From positions 1 through 64,000 of the forward strand of contig JANWIV010000003.1 of the NCBI GenBank assembly GCA_025449735.1: a stretch of DNA of 64,000 nt. The letters run 5' to 3'. This document shows, in pieces, positions 1 through 8,434 of this stretch; the stretch's first letter is position 1; every line of letters starts with the position of its first letter. The notes under the pieces were generated by a model. That model had not been told where the DNA came from and did no database searches. It saw only the letters and a program-made list of their open reading frames with translations. This DNA is from Candidatus Microgenomates bacterium (GTDB lineage: Bacteria > Patescibacteriota > Microgenomatia > UBA1406 > HO2-37-13b). Position numbers and translations under genes: made by a program.

Positions 1-84
1 ATGCTTCATGCTTCATGCTTCATGCTTCATGCTTCATGCTTCATGCTTCATGCTTCATGCTTCATGCTTCATGCTTCATGCTTC
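1..84. repeat. Tandem heptamer repeat, 12 copies of ATGCTTC
   Basis: Twelve perfect copies of ATGCTTC run from the first base of the window to the last base before the final two bases of the neighbouring stop codon; the array may continue to the left. The repeat ends inside the TAG stop codon of the reverse-strand glycosyltransferase. Degenerate copies of the same unit recur around 5058-5088 and 18641-18812. Confidence 0.95.
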
Positions 85-833
85 TACTTATTATATTTCT
101 CTGATAAATCAAGTTTTTTAATTCTAAGGATGTCTTTGAAGGTAGCGATTGAATCATGAAGAAAATTGACATTTTTAGTCTCGACATGTCTCCAGATTAC
201 TGGTACCTCAATAATCTTCAGTCCCATTTTGCTCGCAATAAACAAGAATTCTAAATCAAAACCCGCTGAAACTGAGCTACCTTTGACCTTCTTTCCCACC
301 TTATAAACATGAAGTCGCTCAATGATATTAATAGCAGAAGTTTTTTCAAAAAGTTTAAAACCACATTGCGTATCTCTCACTCCTCCCAGACCAATTATGA
401 TATCGCGAATGAAAATAAAGCCCACCGCCATAAGTCGTCGCAAAATTGGCGCTCCCACTCTTGATGAAGAACGTGAGCCGACGATAATTTTTTTTCCCGA
501 TTCTGCTTGAGCGATTAATTTTTCTGCTTCTTCGATTGGTGTGGCTAAATCAAAATCAGAAAACATTACATATTGTCCTTCCGACTGTTTGATTCCGGTA
601 ATAATAGCAAAGGCTTTGCCTTGATGAGAATTCTCTATTAATCGAAATTTCTTGAATTGGGAAAGATAATCCGCTTTGATTATCTTTCGCGAATCGTCAG
701 TTGATCCGTCATCGATTATAAGCACCTCGATTATTTTTGGATTGGCGACGACATAATTCCCGATTTTATCAAGGACCCCTTTTTGGATATTTAACTCTTC
801 GTTGTAACAGGGAATTATTAAGGAAATTGTCAT
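84..833 (-). CDS. Family 2 glycosyltransferase, dolichyl-phosphate glucosyltransferase-like
   Basis: This 249-residue protein has the GT-A fold signature of family 2 glycosyltransferases: IIPCYNEE near the N-terminus, the nucleotide-binding IDDGSTDD at 40-47 and an acidic DFDLATP motif at 93-99. The stretch DTQCGFKLF at 154-162 is typical of the ALG5/DPM1 branch, which charges a polyprenyl phosphate with a sugar for use on the outer face of the membrane. There is no C-terminal membrane domain, so it should act at the cytoplasmic face. The neighbouring multi-pass glycosyltransferase is a natural consumer of its lipid-linked sugar. The sugar specificity is not readable. The stop codon abuts a heptamer array. 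Confidence 0.85.
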   Translation of the reverse strand: MTISLIIPCYNEELNIQKGVLDKIGNYVVANPKIIEVLIIDDGSTDDSRKIIKADYLSQFKKFRLIENSHQGKAFAIITGIKQSEGQYVMFSDFDLATPIEEAEKLIAQAESGKKIIVGSRSSSRVGAPILRRLMAVGFIFIRDIIIGLGGVRDTQCGFKLFEKTSAINIIERLHVYKVGKKVKGSSVSAGFDLEFLFIASKMGLKIIEVPVIWRHVETKNVNFLHDSIATFKDILRIKKLDLSEKYNK

Positions 834-949
834 ATCAGTAAATTCAGTATATTTAGCCCCGAATCAATCGGGGTCAGTTGTAATCAGTTATTATCAGTAT
901 TGAAGCTGAATTAACCGAATATACCGAATAAACCGATTATAACCGAATT
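834..949. repeat. Short-repeat spacer with a CCCCGA hairpin
   Basis: This spacer between two reverse-strand glycosyltransferase genes holds a small hairpin (CCCCGA/TCGGGG, 857-873) without a clear T-run on either side, and then degenerate repeats of ACCGAATA. No gene was seen in it. The hairpin could weakly separate the two transcripts. Confidence 0.5.
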
Positions 950-2428
950 TTATCTAACTAATTTGTAAATTCTATCATGTCCGACTGTCCATTCTCCCAC
1001 AAACTTATTCGGCGCAAAAAAGGCAATATCCCACATCGGGTCCCCTATCGGTTTGCAATCGTTTTCACAGACGACAAAAAGCTCATCAGCTTTGTCTAGG
1101 CTATCATGCTCGAGCGCCCTCACTCCCCATTTCTCTAAGAAATAGCGATAGGTGCTATCAGAATATTTATCTGGCAGACCAGTGACCTGGAATTGATCGG
1201 TATTTTTTTCATTTTTTATAATTGTGGCAATACTCTCTGCATGCGCTATTTGGTTTGAAGGCGAGTCGAAAAAGAATCGCATCGTCGGTATAGAAAGATT
1301 GATGTAAAAAATTAAAAACACAAGAACGGGAATCCAAGCTAATTTATTGAGAAGAAGTCGACCAGCCAAATATGCAAGGGTCAAATAATAAAATGAATAG
1401 ACTACAGTGAAATAGTGGATGTATTTTGGTCCACTATAAAGTGAGACTCCTAAAAGAGAAAAAAGAAAGAAAGCGCCAAGATGCCAATTTTTCCTATCTT
1501 TATAAAATGAGACTCCAAGACTAGCAATTAGAATCATAAACAAAATCAAAGAAAGTGAAGTTGGAAGTTCAATATTAAAACTGAATTTATTAAGGCTGGA
1601 GAAAGTTTGAAGGAGAGTCTCAATATGGCTGCCGCCGACTGCATTTGACTCAGAAAACAATTTGATGAAATTACGACTATTTAAAAAGTCATGGCGCAAG
1701 TCAAAGATGAATAAAGGAATTGAAAAAAATATTGCCGAACCTGTCATTGCTAGAATATTTTTGATTGCTTTTGAAAGCTTTTTCTTTTCTTGCCAAAGAT
1801 AATAAGATAAGAAAAACCCCGTAGGCGCAGCGAGCACAAGAGCGATATAGTGAAATTGAATACAAAAGGAAAACAAGGAACCAGAGAGAATAAACAGACG
1901 CCAATCGGCCCGACGAACCGCAAACAGCAAAGAAAAATAATACAACAATGTAAAAACTGGCAGCAAATTAGGGTTCCATGAATAACGCGATAAATCGACT
2001 AGCGATGGTGAGAAAGCGATCAGTCCTGTCAAAAGCAGTGCTATCCTTTTATCAAAAAGTTGGGAGGTGCGATAAAAAGCAAATAAAATAAACAAACTCG
2101 AGATGATCGCCACTCCAATTGCCGGTCCTAAGGGATGAAAATTGAATAGTAGTAGCCAAGGGGCGATAAAATAATAGTAAAAAGGACCCAAATAGACTTG
2201 ACCAACCGAAGTCGGTGCTCCAATTGCTGGGAAATGCTCAAACGTCAAAATTCGACGCAAGACAATGACGTCTCTCCCCTGATCGCCCAAAAATGTGACG
2301 TAACTACCAATTTTATAAAGCCTCAAAAATGCACCAATGATAAATAGAATAAATACCGACCTGAAATAATTATCTTTAAATAATTCTTGAGTTTTTATTG
2401 TTACGCTCTGCGTTAATTTTTTTATCAT
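950..2428 (-). CDS. Multi-pass membrane glycosyltransferase, GT39/ArnT-like
   Basis: The 492-residue product has many hydrophobic helices and the motif GDQGRD at 48-53 in the first extracytoplasmic loop, followed by a YLGPFYYYF stretch. The acidic first loop is the catalytic signature of GT-C enzymes that move sugars from polyprenyl-phosphate donors to surface acceptors. A soluble domain of about 100 residues follows the last helix. It starts a few bases from a divergently transcribed second membrane glycosyltransferase. Acceptor and sugar cannot be told from the sequence. Confidence 0.75.
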   Translation of the reverse strand: MIKKLTQSVTIKTQELFKDNYFRSVFILFIIGAFLRLYKIGSYVTFLGDQGRDVIVLRRILTFEHFPAIGAPTSVGQVYLGPFYYYFIAPWLLLFNFHPLGPAIGVAIISSLFILFAFYRTSQLFDKRIALLLTGLIAFSPSLVDLSRYSWNPNLLPVFTLLYYFSLLFAVRRADWRLFILSGSLFSFCIQFHYIALVLAAPTGFFLSYYLWQEKKKLSKAIKNILAMTGSAIFFSIPLFIFDLRHDFLNSRNFIKLFSESNAVGGSHIETLLQTFSSLNKFSFNIELPTSLSLILFMILIASLGVSFYKDRKNWHLGAFFLFSLLGVSLYSGPKYIHYFTVVYSFYYLTLAYLAGRLLLNKLAWIPVLVFLIFYINLSIPTMRFFFDSPSNQIAHAESIATIIKNEKNTDQFQVTGLPDKYSDSTYRYFLEKWGVRALEHDSLDKADELFVVCENDCKPIGDPMWDIAFFAPNKFVGEWTVGHDRIYKLVR

Positions 2429-2468
2429 TATTTTCTTGTTTTTTCGTACTATATACTACATACTACAT

Positions 2469-3737
2469 ATGTATATGCTAAAGTCATTATACAAAAAAAC
2501 ACCTTTTGCACCATATATTGCGATAATTTTTTTAACCGTATTCTCAACAATTCTTCTCTGGCTGCCCTTTTTGCTTCGAGTTGACAGTATTAATGGGATT
2601 GAAACACCAGAACTAAACTTTCAGACGGTTATTAAGCACTGGGACGGCCCACTTTATATTATACCGGCAAAAACTGGCTATGACATCAATAATAACATCC
2701 TAAAACAAGCCCCGTTGGGTCTGGAGGGAAAATATTTTGCTGCCCACATGCCAGGATATCCTGCAACAATTGCCGCGCTTTCACCCTTTGTCGGCTATCC
2801 AAAAGCTACTGTACTGTCAACTTTGCTGGCTTCAATATTTATGTACTGTTTCTTTTATTATTTTTTGACCAAATTGAAAATCACTGATCATAAACTGATT
2901 TTGACAACAGTACTCCTTTTTTTGACTCCAAGGCTTTATGTGGTCCGCTCGGTTGGCAGTCCGGAACCGATGTTTATCCTGTTTATATTGACCTCGATTT
3001 ATATGTTTGTTAAAAAGAAATATTTTTGGTCAGGGATTTTGGGAGGGCTTGCGGTCATAACCAAAACGCCAGCCATATTGCTTTTTGCTGCTTATGTATT
3101 ATTTTTTGTTGACCAGTGGCGCCAGACTAATAAGATTGAGATTGAAAGAGCCTGGCTACTGCTGATTCCTGCTTCACTTCTCGCTGTCTTTGTATTTTAT
3201 TCGCGGCAATTTGGTGATTTCTTTGCTTATTTTAATTCGGGAGATAATCTTCACTTAATCTTCCCACCATTTTCGGTGTTTAATTTTCAAAAAGATTGGG
3301 TCGGGACTGCTTGGCTTGAAGAAATTATATTTCTCTACTTTTTTTATGGTCTGACGCTTATTACTTTGTGGGAAAAAATTATAAATCCTCCAATGGGTGG
3401 CGCGACTGGCTTGCCCGCCGTAGCCTCGGCGAAGGTGGGGAGGGAAGCGGGTCAGGACCCATTGGTTCAACAAAATGAGTTTACGCAACGTTTTTATAAA
3501 ATATCTTTTTATTTTGTGCTTTTATTTTTCCTATCAATAATTTCAGTGCAACATCGTGATATATCTCGCTACTCATTGCCGCTATTGCCAATTACTTTAA
3601 TTACTTTCGCTGACTTTTTTACCTCGAGGCGATTTGTTATTGTGCTAATGCTATTATTGCCAGCAATTTATCTCTATGCAATAAACTTTATGCTCTACAA
3701 CATCGCCCCAATTGCAGATTGGAGTCCTTTTCTTTGA
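2469..3737 (+). CDS. Multi-pass membrane glycosyltransferase, PIG-V-like
   Basis: The protein of about 420 residues is mostly membrane helices. An early loop carries KHWDGPLYIIPAKTGYD, which resembles the WDG...Y..IA..GY pattern of PIG-V-type mannosyltransferases, followed by a HMPGYPATIA segment in the place of their conserved proline-rich loop. The open frame extends upstream to a TTG at 2436, but those codons lie in a TACTACA-type heptamer repeat, so ATG 2469 or 2475 is more likely. A palindromic element of 76 bases sits inside the gene near the C-terminal third and is translated in frame. PIG-V assignment is from motif similarity only. Confidence 0.6.
   Translation: MYMLKSLYKKTPFAPYIAIIFLTVFSTILLWLPFLLRVDSINGIETPELNFQTVIKHWDGPLYIIPAKTGYDINNNILKQAPLGLEGKYFAAHMPGYPATIAALSPFVGYPKATVLSTLLASIFMYCFFYYFLTKLKITDHKLILTTVLLFLTPRLYVVRSVGSPEPMFILFILTSIYMFVKKKYFWSGILGGLAVITKTPAILLFAAYVLFFVDQWRQTNKIEIERAWLLLIPASLLAVFVFYSRQFGDFFAYFNSGDNLHLIFPPFSVFNFQKDWVGTAWLEEIIFLYFFYGLTLITLWEKIINPPMGGATGLPAVASAKVGREAGQDPLVQQNEFTQRFYKISFYFVLLFFLSIISVQHRDISRYSLPLLPITLITFADFFTSRRFVIVLMLLLPAIYLYAINFMLYNIAPIADWSPFL
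3390..3465. repeat. Palindromic element inserted in frame in a glycosyltransferase gene
   Basis: The ends CCAATGGGT (3390-3398) and ACCCATTGG (3457-3465) are perfect inverted copies, and the inner part is GC-rich with further imperfect pairing. Its composition differs sharply from the AT-rich host gene. It keeps the reading frame and adds about 25 residues rich in Gly, Ala and Val to a loop of the membrane protein. Confidence 0.8.
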
Positions 3738-3841
3738 CAATGATTGCTTGCCATTCCGACTTGTCCACCAAAATTTTAATGACGGTGGAAGCTACGAGCG
3801 AAGGATGGGGCCCCATTTTTATAGTATAATTAAGCATTGTT

Positions 3842-3913
3842 GGCACGTTGGCGAAGTGGAAACGCGGAAGTCTGCAAAACTTTTATGCGCGGGTTCGATT
3901 CCCGCACGTGCCT
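3842..3913 (+). tRNA. tRNA-Cys(GCA)
   Basis: The acceptor arm GGCACGT pairs with ACGTGCC, the T-arm holds GGTTCGATTCC and the anticodon loop CTGCAAA gives anticodon GCA. No CCA is encoded at the 3' end. A TATAAT box at 3825-3830 lies 11 bases upstream, so the transcript probably begins almost at the mature 5' end. Confidence 0.95.
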
Positions 3914-3963
3914 CAGAAATTAATATTACATAGTTCATCATTCTACTCTGCTATAATATAGCT

Positions 3964-4965
3964 ATGAAGATTTTACGCCGTCACAAAAAGCTAATTATTA
4001 TCATTCTTACGATAGCCATCGTTTCTGGATTTGGGATTTTGAACAGGTCGCAAAAAGATGATTCTTTAAGCACTGCTCAAGTCAAACAAGGGACTCTTGA
4101 AGATACGCTCGTTCTTTCTGGTGAAATAAGTGCCGATCGAATCGCTAGTCTTTCCTTTTTGAGCGCCGGTCGCCTGACCTATGTCGGCGTCACCGAAGGG
4201 CAACGAATTGAAAAAGGCACTACTGTCGCTTCCCTTGACACTCGCTCTGTCAAAAAAAACTTACAAAAAGAATTAAACGATTATGCCAAAAGTAGAAACG
4301 ATTTTGACCAGTCGCGAGATGACAATGAAACAATATTAAATGACACCATCAAGAGAACTCTCGAAAATACTCAATATGATTTAAATAATGCCGTCTTAGA
4401 TGTCGAACTACAAGACCTCAGTCGTGAATATTCCTATCTGACAAGCCCAATCAGTGGCATTGTCACCAAAGCCAGTCCAAAAAGCCCAGGAGTAAATATC
4501 ACCGCGACCAGTGCGGTTTATGAAATAGTTGATCCTAGCTCGGTATATTTTTCCGCCTCTATTGACCAGTCCGACGTCACTTCAATTAATGTCGGGGACA
4601 GAGTAAAAATTGTCATTGATGCTTTTCCTGATAAAGACTTTTCTGCCACAGTAAGTTCAATTTCCTTTTCTCCGAAAGTTGATGAGACTGGCACTGTCTA
4701 TGAAGTCAAACTCGTTTTTGACGAAATTGATAGTGCGATGATGCGCCTCGCTATGACCGGAGATGCTGAGTTTATCCTAAGGCGCCAAGAGCAGGCGCTT
4801 TATATACCACTTCTATATCTTCAAGAAGATGAGACCGGCCAAAAATTTGTCTATCTTTTGAAAAATGGCAAACGAGAAAAGAAAAATGTTAAAACCGGTA
4901 TTGAAACCGAATATAGTATTGAGATAAAAAATGGTCTTGCTTTAGGTGACATCGTCTCTGAATAA
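3964..4965 (+). CDS. HlyD/MacA-like membrane fusion (periplasmic adaptor-type) protein
   Basis: The 333-residue protein has one N-terminal membrane helix (about 9-25), a biotinyl-lipoyl-like hairpin (LSFLSAGRLTYVGVTEGQ and TSPISGIVTKA), a short coiled coil between the two halves, and C-terminal beta-barrel strands. This is the adaptor subunit layout of MacA-type efflux systems, anchored outside the membrane. The ATPase and permease of the same system follow directly, as in macAB-like loci. A TATAAT box at 3952-3957 ends 6 bases before the ATG, suggesting a leaderless message that would serve the three-gene unit. Substrate unknown. Confidence 0.85.
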   Translation: MKILRRHKKLIIIILTIAIVSGFGILNRSQKDDSLSTAQVKQGTLEDTLVLSGEISADRIASLSFLSAGRLTYVGVTEGQRIEKGTTVASLDTRSVKKNLQKELNDYAKSRNDFDQSRDDNETILNDTIKRTLENTQYDLNNAVLDVELQDLSREYSYLTSPISGIVTKASPKSPGVNITATSAVYEIVDPSSVYFSASIDQSDVTSINVGDRVKIVIDAFPDKDFSATVSSISFSPKVDETGTVYEVKLVFDEIDSAMMRLAMTGDAEFILRRQEQALYIPLLYLQEDETGQKFVYLLKNGKREKKNVKTGIETEYSIEIKNGLALGDIVSE

Positions 4966-4978
4966 TTGTTAATTATTT

Positions 4979-5042
4979 GTCATTCTCGCGAAAGCGGGAA
5001 TCTATATCAATTTTATGGATTCCGGATCAAGTCCGGAATGAC
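4979..5042. repeat. Palindromic repeat of the GTCATTC...GAATGAC family
   Basis: The element begins GTCATTC and ends GGAATGAC, with inner arms CGCGAAAGCG and TCCGGATCAAGTCCGGA. It fills the spacer between the adaptor and ATPase genes. Relatives in this window lie at 8367-8433, 11421-11447, 26683-26737 and 31421-31518. Such palindromes are scattered in many bacterial genomes and can act as weak terminators or mRNA stabilisers. Confidence 0.8.
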
Positions 5043-5057
5043 AGTTGAGTAGTGCCA

Positions 5058-5088
5058 CATGCTTCATGTTATATGATTCATGATTCCT
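5058..5088. repeat. Degenerate CATGCTT/CATGATT heptamers
   Basis: About four degenerate seven-base units related to the ATGCTTC array lie directly against the start of the ABC ATPase gene. One of them supplies an ATG at 5080 in frame with the gene, which confuses start prediction. Confidence 0.7.
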
Positions 5089-5757
5089 ATGATTAAACTT
5101 GAATCCGTCTGGAAAGAATATGAAATTGGCGAAAACATAATCCCTGTCGTCAAAAATGTGACTCTAGATATAAAAAAGGGTGAATATACGGCGATTATCG
5201 GTCCTTCAGGGAGCGGTAAATCCACTCTTATGCATATAATTGGACTACTGGATAAACCATCAAGAGGTAAAATTTTAATCGATGGAGCTGATGTCTCTCG
5301 CTTTTCGGATGATAAGCTATCACGGTTTCGTAATCAATTTGTCGGCTTTGTCTTTCAACAATTCAACCTGCTTCCAAAGTATACGGTGCTTGAGAATATC
5401 TTGCTTCCTGTCTATTATTGTCGAGATAAACTTGACTATGACCCACGACAGAAAGCCATTGAGCTCCTCAAGCGGGTCGGTATACCTGAAAAAGCTGACT
5501 CCTTTCCTAATAAACTTTCGGGAGGTCAGCAACAAAGAGTCGCAATTGCACGAGGCCTTATTATGAAACCTAATTTGATACTGGCAGATGAGCCAACTGG
5601 AAATCTCGACACTAAAAATGGAAATGCTATTCTTGATCTTCTTGAGGAACTCAATAAAAAAGATAAAATTACCGTCGTCTTGGTCACCCATGAGGCCGAA
5701 GTCGCCGCTCGCACCAAGCGCAAAATTAGAATTGTTGATGGAGAGCTAGTTAAATGA
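5089..5757 (+). CDS. ABC transporter ATP-binding protein, MacB/LolD type
   Basis: The protein has all nucleotide-binding motifs of an ABC ATPase: Walker A GPSGSGKST, signature LSGGQQQRVAIARG, Walker B LILADEPTGNLD and the switch histidine in VTHEAE. Length (about 222 residues) and the family-typical start MIKLESV match the LolD/MacB class that powers an FtsX-like permease. An upstream ATG at 5080 lies in a repeat, so 5089 was chosen. It sits between the adaptor and permease genes and together they form a MacAB-like export or mechanotransmission complex. Confidence 0.92.
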   Translation: MIKLESVWKEYEIGENIIPVVKNVTLDIKKGEYTAIIGPSGSGKSTLMHIIGLLDKPSRGKILIDGADVSRFSDDKLSRFRNQFVGFVFQQFNLLPKYTVLENILLPVYYCRDKLDYDPRQKAIELLKRVGIPEKADSFPNKLSGGQQQRVAIARGLIMKPNLILADEPTGNLDTKNGNAILDLLEELNKKDKITVVLVTHEAEVAARTKRKIRIVDGELVK

Positions 5758-5815
5758 TCGATTATCAATTTACAATTTTCAATAAATTACCAATATTCCA
5801 ATGATCATTAATTTC

Positions 5816-5857
5816 TTGAATATTGATTGAGCATTGAATATTGAACATTGAATATTT
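5816..5857. repeat. 14-base periodic repeat before the permease gene
   Basis: Two adjacent copies of a 14-base unit (core CATTGAATATTGA) run up to the ATG of the permease, preceded by a partial copy. The 14-base period equals two heptamers, fitting the seven-base periodicity of other spacer repeats in the window. Confidence 0.7.
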
Positions 5858-7063
5858 ATGACGTATTTAATATTTATAATAAAATCTTCACTTGATGATT
5901 TTAGGCGCAATAAAATCCGAACCGCGCTCACTTCTCTGGGAATTCTTATTGGTATCTTGTCGGTGGTACTTTTGATCGCGGTTGGCTTGGGACTTAAGAA
6001 TTATATCCAAGGACAATTTGATAGCTTAGGCACTAATCAAATTATTATCTTCCCCGGAAAAGTGCTCCAGGGTGGTGGTTTCAGGCCTGGTGGCGGCTCT
6101 CTCGGTGGCGCAAAATTTGATCTAAGAGATGAGGCGAGCCTCAAAAAAATTAAGCAATTATCTCATGTTGCGCCAGCCTTCATCAAAACTGTAGAGGTGT
6201 CAGTACGAGGAAAGTCTGAATTGGGAGACTTATTTGCTTCAAATGAAGATGTCTTTACTGTCTACTCGGTAAAAATATCCCACGGCCGCGCCTGGACCGA
6301 TAGTGACCTGCGCAAACGGGCCAAAGTCGCAGTGGTCGGACCTTCACTTGTTGAAAAATTCTATCCACAGGTCAATCCCATCGGCAAAATAATTAAGGTT
6401 GAGGACTCTCAATTTAAAATTGTTGGTGTGGCTGAATCAAAAGGAGGCGGGGGTTTTGGTGGTCCGGACCTGGATTCATTTATATATATTCCTCATACCG
6501 CGGCGCTATCTTTTAACCCAGACAAGACTTTCATTGCCATATATGCTAAAGCCAAGACAGAAGATGATATCCCTCTTGCTAAAATGAATATTGAACGTGT
6601 CTTAACCGAAAAATATGATGAGGGCGACTTTTCGGTACTCGAGCAAAGCGATATTTTGAATGTCGTCACTCAAATATTCTCAGTTTTAAATAGTGTCCTT
6701 GTTGCTATTGGGGCTATTTCGCTCATCGTCGGTGGCATTGGAATTATGAATATTATGTATGTGTCGGTTGTGGAGCGAACCCGAGAGATCGGTATCCGTC
6801 GCGCTGTTGGCGCCACCAAGCGAGATATTATGGCGCAATTCTTGGCTGAGTCAATACTCCTCTCGCTCACCGGTGGAATTGGAGCCATTATTATCGCCAC
6901 GCTACTCATCTTACTTGTCAGACAGGTTTTTCCTGCTAGTCTAGACCTACTTACAATAATTATTGCGTTTGGGGTTTCCAGCTTCATTGGCATTGTCTTT
7001 GGGATTTTCCCTGCCCGCAAGGCCGCAAACTTGACACCGGTTGATGCCATCAGATATGAATAA
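5858..7063 (+). CDS. ABC transporter permease, MacB/FtsX family
   Basis: The 401-residue protein has the MacB layout: one N-terminal helix (about 18-42, following RRNKIRTALTSLGI), a large extracytoplasmic domain, and three C-terminal helices with the family motif ERTREIGIRRAVGAT just before the third block. These proteins do not form a classical pore; with the ATPase and adaptor they drive extrusion of lipids, peptides or drugs. It is separated from the ATPase by a repeat-filled spacer of 100 bases. A glycine-rich loop (GGGFRPGGGSLGG) lies in the outer domain. Confidence 0.9.
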   Translation: MTYLIFIIKSSLDDFRRNKIRTALTSLGILIGILSVVLLIAVGLGLKNYIQGQFDSLGTNQIIIFPGKVLQGGGFRPGGGSLGGAKFDLRDEASLKKIKQLSHVAPAFIKTVEVSVRGKSELGDLFASNEDVFTVYSVKISHGRAWTDSDLRKRAKVAVVGPSLVEKFYPQVNPIGKIIKVEDSQFKIVGVAESKGGGGFGGPDLDSFIYIPHTAALSFNPDKTFIAIYAKAKTEDDIPLAKMNIERVLTEKYDEGDFSVLEQSDILNVVTQIFSVLNSVLVAIGAISLIVGGIGIMNIMYVSVVERTREIGIRRAVGATKRDIMAQFLAESILLSLTGGIGAIIIATLLILLVRQVFPASLDLLTIIIAFGVSSFIGIVFGIFPARKAANLTPVDAIRYE

Positions 7064-7080
7064 TCTGTTAGAATATTTAT

Positions 7081-7515
7081 ATGGAAGAAAATATTCCGAC
7101 ACATTTTTTACTTCAACCTAAAATCATAATTGTTATACTCATCTCATTTCTTTTAGGGTCGCTATCAACCTATGTTGCGGTTACCAGCCTAGCAAATCAA
7201 TCAAGTGCAATCAACCCAACGCTGTCTCAATATCCCTCACCGATTGTCACTATTAGTCCAACTCCAGAAATTCCCACTCCGACTAATTTCACCTGCCCAC
7301 CTGATTACGCCAAAGTTTGTCAGGCTGGCAATTGTGAATGTCAATTGATGACAAATTCCGAAGATTCAAATAAAAATAAGTCTTGCCAAACGACAGCCGA
7401 TTGTTATCCAGGTCCTACTTGCAATCCGGCACTGATTGAAATGTATGGTAACACTAGTCATTGTCCAGTGCCTATGTGTGATAAAGGAGTCTGTTACTGG
7501 AATTCAGTGCCATAA
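7081..7515 (+). CDS. Cys-rich membrane-anchored exported protein
   Basis: I do not recognise this 144-residue protein. It has an N-terminal membrane helix (about 18-38), a Pro/Thr/Ser linker (ISPTPEIPTPTN) and a small outer domain with ten cysteines. The even number and spacing suggest a disulfide-bonded domain on the cell surface. TAGAAT at 7069-7074 ends 6 bases before the ATG, so it may have its own leaderless transcript. Its 3' end overlaps the convergent mutM gene by 22 bases. A second ten-cysteine protein with the same layout is at 35272-35850. Confidence 0.7.
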   Translation: MEENIPTHFLLQPKIIIVILISFLLGSLSTYVAVTSLANQSSAINPTLSQYPSPIVTISPTPEIPTPTNFTCPPDYAKVCQAGNCECQLMTNSEDSNKNKSCQTTADCYPGPTCNPALIEMYGNTSHCPVPMCDKGVCYWNSVP

Positions 7516-8351
7516 ACCTGACATTTGGGACAAAAGAAGCTACTTCGACCACCTTGTTTAATTCTCACAATTATAGTTTGGCAGCGCTTGCAAGGTTTGC
7601 CTTCTTGTTGATAGACATTGAAATGATATTGATGCTCGCCTTTTGAGCCATCGGGGAGAATATAAACCTCATCCTTGCCCGATGAGCCCCGATGCTTGAT
7701 ACCCTGCGTTATGACTTTAATGATTGATCTATATAAGTGGTTCGATTGCTCGACTGTTAGACTATTCGCAGGCAATTCCGGGTTGAGACGTGCGTCAAAA
7801 AGCGCTTCACTGGCATAAATATTGCCTACTCCCGCAAAGCGATCCTGATCCATAAGGACGATTTTGATTGGTCGTCTTGTATTCTCAAGTTTTTCGGCAA
7901 AATATTTTTTGTTAAATTTAGAAGTCATTACATCTTCACCGAGAGATCGCTCTTGTTTCTCCGTTAGTTTTATCCAACCAAATTTCCTAAGTTCATTGAA
8001 ATACAACGCGCTTCCATCGGTAAAGTTAATGATAACACGGGTAGAATGCCCTGGCATTTTGTTACCAAAAGCTAAGGGGATGTTGTAAATAAATTTGGCA
8101 TTTCTGGAATCTTTGGCAAAAAGCAGTTGTCCGGTCAGCTTGAAGTGAAAGTTGAGATATAGTCCGCTGTCGAGTTTGATTGCCAAAATTTTACCATGAC
8201 GGACAATATCAACGATTTTATGACCAACGATTTTCTTTTCATCCCCTTGAAATTGTTTTTGAGTCAAAACTTCAACTCTTCTTATGACTTTACCAATAAT
8301 ATCCCGCTTCAAGTGATTTCGAATTGACTCAACTTCGGGCAGTTCAGGCAT
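7494..8351 (-). CDS. mutM: Formamidopyrimidine-DNA glycosylase (MutM/Fpg)
   Basis: The 285-residue protein begins PELPEVE after the initiator Met, placing the catalytic Pro and Glu at the mature N-terminus. It has the RHGKILAI lysine segment, HFKLTGQLLF, and the C-terminal zinc finger CKRC...CPKC. The enzyme excises oxidised purines such as 8-oxoguanine from DNA and nicks the abasic site. The length is close to the family norm. It converges with and overlaps the Cys-rich gene, and a palindromic repeat separates it from the glycosyltransferase upstream. Confidence 0.97.
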   Translation of the reverse strand: MPELPEVESIRNHLKRDIIGKVIRRVEVLTQKQFQGDEKKIVGHKIVDIVRHGKILAIKLDSGLYLNFHFKLTGQLLFAKDSRNAKFIYNIPLAFGNKMPGHSTRVIINFTDGSALYFNELRKFGWIKLTEKQERSLGEDVMTSKFNKKYFAEKLENTRRPIKIVLMDQDRFAGVGNIYASEALFDARLNPELPANSLTVEQSNHLYRSIIKVITQGIKHRGSSGKDEVYILPDGSKGEHQYHFNVYQQEGKPCKRCQTIIVRIKQGGRSSFFCPKCQVYGTEFQ

Positions 8352-8366
8352 AAATCTCCCCCCCCT

Positions 8367-8433
8367 GTCATCCTGAGGAGCGAAGCGACGAAGGATCTAG
8401 TTCTATTAGATTCTTCGTTTCACTCAGAATGAC
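8367..8433. repeat. Palindromic repeat of the GTCATCCTGAG...CAGAATGAC family
   Basis: The element opens GTCATCCTGAGGAGCGAAGC and closes TCACTCAGAATGAC, giving an imperfect hairpin with internal GATCTAG...TAGATTC arms. It fills the whole spacer between the GT4 gene and mutM on the reverse strand. This palindrome type is widespread in unrelated bacteria. Confidence 0.8.
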
Positions 8434-8434
8434 G

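Noticed and set aside
3712-3933. Open frame of 73 codons overlapping tRNA-Cys
   Set aside because: It includes the whole tRNA-Cys gene and has no promoter or ribosome site of its own.
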